The notes beneath the pieces were generated by a model. The model did no database searches, had not been told where the DNA came from, and worked only from the letters and a program-made list of their open reading frames with translations. Shown here piece after piece: positions 61,446 to 64,000 of a stretch of DNA of 64,000 nucleotides (position 1 is the first letter of the stretch; every line of letters begins with the position of its first letter). The position numbers and the translations under genes are program-made. Source of the DNA: Cohnella luojiensis (GTDB taxonomy: Bacteria > Bacillota > Bacilli > Paenibacillales > Paenibacillaceae); the NCBI RefSeq assembly GCF_004564235.1, contig NZ_SOMN01000001.1, positions 310,001 through 374,000 of the forward strand. The letters run 5' to 3'.

Positions 61446-62213
61446 ATGCCGGGCCATAATAGGACTTATGCTTTGCTTGCGGGAATAATATTGCTGCTGA
61501 TGGGAATTATCCTGACGGGATGTATGGCTGCTTCGAATACTTTGCCAGCCGATGAAGCCTTTGCGTTATCCGCATCCGCTCTGTCCGGCAGCGAGAGCTA
61601 CGAGTTCGATGGAGAGGTATCCTTACTCGATCCGGGAGGTTTAGTAGGGAGCCGGGCTGCATACGAGGGTGAAGTTTCGTTGCACGGGAATTTGAAGATG
61701 AGATGGAAAACCAAGGAATCTAATCCCGTTACGTCCGACTCCGTTAAGTCCAAGCCTATAAGTACGACTGCCTATCGACCTCTGCAGCTATTAGAATACA
61801 TCAAAGCAAAATCCGCGGTCATTTCCTATGCAGAACAGCCCGTCCCCGCGCAGCCGGTTCGTCTGCGGATCCAAATAGACGAAAATGTAGCAACGGAGCG
61901 GGTAGCTGCAGGGCTAAGGGAGGATTTCAAGCTTCTTCTAGCCGACGGAGAGCTTCGGAAAGGCAACCCCGATAAAGCGAACCAAATATTGAGCGATGCC
62001 GACCAACGGCTCGAAACGGCACTGACTACCCTGAAGGTGAAAACCGTCTGCCAATGGACCGCGAATCCTAATGGGTGGTTTCCGTCTCAATTAACGGAAG
62101 AAACGGTATTAAGCTATACATGGGACGGAAAACCATTTCAAGAGAAACGAATTTCAGAAACCAATTTCCTCCTTAAAGCCCAAGATGGTACAATGATAAA
62201 GTCAAACAAGTAA
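61446..62213 (+). CDS. Lipoprotein of unknown function
   Basis: 255 residues; lipobox ILTGC, Cys26. Mature part has YEFDGEVSLLDPGG and KMRWKTKESNP, beta-rich, then a helical stretch (VATERVAAGLREDFKLLLADGE...). The arrangement resembles lipid-associated or LppX/LolA-like barrels, but I would not assign it. AAAGGGGTG before ATG. The aminopeptidase starts 25 bases after, so they may be co-transcribed. Confidence 0.75.
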   Translation: MPGHNRTYALLAGIILLLMGIILTGCMAASNTLPADEAFALSASALSGSESYEFDGEVSLLDPGGLVGSRAAYEGEVSLHGNLKMRWKTKESNPVTSDSVKSKPISTTAYRPLQLLEYIKAKSAVISYAEQPVPAQPVRLRIQIDENVATERVAAGLREDFKLLLADGELRKGNPDKANQILSDADQRLETALTTLKVKTVCQWTANPNGWFPSQLTEETVLSYTWDGKPFQEKRISETNFLLKAQDGTMIKSNK

Positions 62214-62238
62214 CAGGCTAAAGGAGAGACGTTACAAT

Positions 62239-63354
62239 ATGCGAGATTCACGACTGCAGAAACTGGCCGCTAATCTGGCGGGATATTCAATCAAGGTACA
62301 GCCGGGCGACAACGTACTCATCGAAATGATCGGTTCGGAGCGAGAATTATTGAAATGTCTTATTGAAGAGGTGGCCAAGCTTGGCGGGAACCCCTTTGTT
62401 GAAATAGAGGACCGTTCCGTGCTTCGAACGCTGCTGAATCATGCTAACGAGGATCAGTTGGCCACCTGGGCCGCTTACGATCTCGAGAGAATGAAGCAGA
62501 TGCAAGGTTATATCGGCATCCGCGCCGGAGAGAACGTCAACGAGTTGGCAGACGTTCCCGCGCAAACAATGAAATCGTACGACCGGATTCACCGCCATCC
62601 CGTACATATGGAGCAACGCGTGAAGAAGACCAAATGGGTCGTGTTGCGGTACCCGAATACGGCTATGGCTCAATTAGCCAATATGAGCACGGAAGCATTC
62701 GAGGATTTCTACTTCGACGTATGCAACCTGGACTATGCCAAGATGGATCGCGCCATGGATCCGCTGCAAGAGCTCATGAGCCGCACGGATAAAGTCCGTA
62801 TCGTATCGCCGGGTACGGATCTGACGTTCTCGATTAAAGGAATCGGCGCCCAGAAATGTTCCGGGGAACGAAACATCCCGGACGGAGAGGTGTATTCCTG
62901 CCCAGTTCGCGATTCCGTCAACGGCACTATTGCCTATAACACTCCAAGCGTATACAACGGATTTACTTACGAGAACATCACGTTCACCTTCGAGAACGGC
63001 AAGATCATTAAAGCGACCGCGAACGATACGGATCGCATTAACGCTCTCCTTGACAGCGACGACGGCGCGCGCCATATCGGAGAATTCAGCCTTGGCTTCA
63101 ACCCCTATATCCTGCATCCGATGAAGGATACGCTGTTCGACGAGAAGATCGCCGGAAGCCTGCACTTCACGCCAGGGCAAGCTTACGAGGTCACCGACAA
63201 CGGCAATCGCTCTTCGATTCACTGGGATCTGGTGCTTATCCAAAGGCCGGAGTACGGCGGCGGAGAAGTTTATTTCGATGACGAATTGATCCGTAAAGAC
63301 GGAATATTCGTCATTCCCGAGCTGGAAGGTCTTAACCCGGAATCCTTGAAATAG
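62239..63354 (+). CDS. M29 family metalloaminopeptidase (AmpS/PepS)
   Basis: Removes N-terminal residues from peptides in the cytoplasm. 371 residues. SGERNIPDGEVYSCPV, with a metal-ligand Glu, HIGEFSLGFNPYI with Glu, LHFTPGQAYE with His and SSIHWDLVLIQRPEYGGGEVYFDD with the His and Asp ligands. Complete. AAAGGAGAG before ATG. Confidence 0.94.
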   Translation: MRDSRLQKLAANLAGYSIKVQPGDNVLIEMIGSERELLKCLIEEVAKLGGNPFVEIEDRSVLRTLLNHANEDQLATWAAYDLERMKQMQGYIGIRAGENVNELADVPAQTMKSYDRIHRHPVHMEQRVKKTKWVVLRYPNTAMAQLANMSTEAFEDFYFDVCNLDYAKMDRAMDPLQELMSRTDKVRIVSPGTDLTFSIKGIGAQKCSGERNIPDGEVYSCPVRDSVNGTIAYNTPSVYNGFTYENITFTFENGKIIKATANDTDRINALLDSDDGARHIGEFSLGFNPYILHPMKDTLFDEKIAGSLHFTPGQAYEVTDNGNRSSIHWDLVLIQRPEYGGGEVYFDDELIRKDGIFVIPELEGLNPESLK

Positions 63355-63365
63355 TACTTTCCCCT

Positions 63366-63396
63366 CTTGCGTGAGTTTGGGGGAACAAGGTATGAT
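63366..63396 (+). promoter_or_regulatory. Promoter of the HPr-like gene
   Basis: TTGCGT, 18-base spacer, TATGAT. Confidence 0.5.
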
Positions 63397-63438
63397 GTGG
63401 AAGAGATTTGAATTGCCTAAAATTTAGGAGGGGATACC

Positions 63439-63678
63439 ATGTCTAATAATGCGGCTATTGTAGAATTGTCCCAAACCGCGAATAAGTTTCGTTCTTCGAT
63501 CGTACTTCAAGCTGAGAACAAGTACATCGACGTGAAAAGTATCCTAGGATTGTTTACTACGCTTGTAGGTAACCTTTCTTATGAGCTTCATGTACACGGA
63601 CCGGACGCGGAAGAAGCCAAGAAGGCTCTTGGAGAAGTTTTCTCCAAGCATAGCCTGAACGTTAAAATCGTAGAATAA
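63439..63678 (+). CDS. HPr-like protein lacking the catalytic His
   Basis: 79 residues. Aligns with HPr by LQAENKY (HPr VQTASKY, residues 23-29) and KSILGLFT (HPr KSIMGVMS around Ser46). His15 is Asn15 here, Arg17 is Phe and Pro18 is Arg, so PTS phosphotransfer is lost. About 12 residues between Tyr29 and the Ser are deleted, so Ser34 stands for Ser46. This recalls Crh (Gln15, Ser46 kept), the CcpA co-factor of Bacillus, but is more diverged. AGGAGGGG before ATG; own promoter and terminator. Confidence 0.8.
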   Translation: MSNNAAIVELSQTANKFRSSIVLQAENKYIDVKSILGLFTTLVGNLSYELHVHGPDAEEAKKALGEVFSKHSLNVKIVE

Positions 63679-63705
63679 TCACAAAAGCAACCTAATCGTA
63701 TTGAA

Positions 63706-63738
63706 GCATCCCTGCCTTCCCGGCGGGATGTTTTTTTA
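63706..63738 (+). terminator. Terminator of the HPr-like gene
   Basis: GCATCCCTGCC / GGCGGGATGT with one mismatch, seven T. Confidence 0.85.
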
Positions 63739-63768
63739 TGTCTTCCATCGGAAACAAGTTAAGTGTCC

Positions 63769-63797
63769 TTGTACTTCTCGGCGATATCGTCTAATAT
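63769..63797 (+). promoter_or_regulatory. Promoter of ylaN
   Basis: TTGTAC, 17-base spacer, TAATAT. A GCTAG...CTAGC hairpin follows in the leader. Confidence 0.7.
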
Positions 63798-63890
63798 AAA
63801 AGTGATAGCTAGAGACAGCTAGCATGCGACGTTCCATCACGAGCGCAGCGGCTCCTCTCTAATGGGAGTTTGGGCACAGGGGGAGTGGGA

Positions 63891-64000
63891 ATGGCAGCAT
63901 CGGATACCATCATCGATCTAAATCAGAAGGCTCTACGTCTACTTCAAGAGGACGCAGACAAAATCGAGAAGTTGATCGCCATCCAGATGGAGAACTTAAC
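63891..64000 (+). CDS. ylaN: YlaN/UPF0358 family protein, 3' end outside window
   Basis: First 36 codons only. MAASDTIIDLNQKALRLLQE then DADKIEKLIAIQMENLT matches YlaN (KAFELLKVDAEKILKLIRVQM in Bacillus). Small helical protein; reported in Firmicutes as an iron-linked modulator of Fur. GGGGGAG before ATG. Confidence 0.85.
   Translation, partial: MAASDTIIDLNQKALRLLQEDADKIEKLIAIQMENL

Overview
The window is a chromosomal stretch of a spore-forming, low-to-mid GC Firmicute, most likely Paenibacillaceae (Cohnella/Paenibacillus-like). The support is indirect: strong AGGAGG-type ribosome binding sites, many TTG/GTG starts, a CcpA orthologue, a YjcZ-type sporulation peptide, a bacillithiol-associated YtxJ-like protein, DUF1292, DUF1054 and YlaN families, and a glutaminyl-tRNA synthetase, which Bacillus lacks but Paenibacillaceae often carry. 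No prophage, integrase, insertion sequence or CRISPR array was seen.

Layout. 0-4 kb: end of the pyrimidine operon (carB, pyrF, pyrE). 4-5.5 kb: a decayed ABC-2 transporter and a palindromic repeat. 5.5-8.5 kb: NagZ-type lipoprotein and glnS. 8.7-15.9 kb: a five-gene MacB-like ABC cluster with two ATPases, a lipoprotein adaptor, a very large FtsX-type permease and a solute-binding lipoprotein; the second ATPase has an AbrB-like tail. 16-17.7 kb: small genes, three tRNAs, ung. 17.7-25.3 kb: an accessory-like zone of secreted and very small proteins, including a LexA-boxed mini-WYL gene, a YjcZ peptide, a YHYH/MBL protein with DUF3006 partner, a glycine-rich repeat protein and several micro-ORFs. 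25.3-29.4 kb: DUF1885-like gene, Orn/Lys/Arg decarboxylase, MFS transporter, TetR regulator. 29.5-34.6 kb: ABC-2 exporter controlled by that TetR gene, diverging from an RND pump. 34.6-42.3 kb: housekeeping and single genes (DUF1054, YceI, gnd, aroK, rhodanese, a crcB pair, aroA, CoA-binding). 42.4-46.2 kb: a large imperfect palindrome, a PTS IICBA and ptsI. 46.3-50.2 kb: PfpI, VanZ, zinc-ribbon protein, ytxJ, ccpA, mtnN. 50.3-54.1 kb: acuA-acuC diverging from acsA. 54.2-64 kb: class A PBP, ferritin, Fur-boxed DUF1450, rpsD, GAF-GGDEF protein, lipoprotein, M29 aminopeptidase, an HPr-like protein without the catalytic His, and the start of ylaN.

Links between genes. Carbon control recurs: ptsI and IICBA, ccpA, a cre-like site just downstream of the acsA promoter, the acuA/acuC acetylation pair acting on AcsA, and a degenerate HPr that keeps the Ser46-type motif but not His15. 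Iron recurs too: ferritin, a Fur box over the DUF1450 promoter, and ylaN. Efflux and export form a third theme: the MacB-like cluster, the TetR-controlled ABC-2 system, RND, MFS, and one ABC-2 system already lost by a nonsense mutation plus deletion.

Start codons were moved inward from the longest reading frame wherever a ribosome binding site lay inside that frame; this is stated per gene. No similarity search was possible, so family names rest on recognised motifs and gene context.
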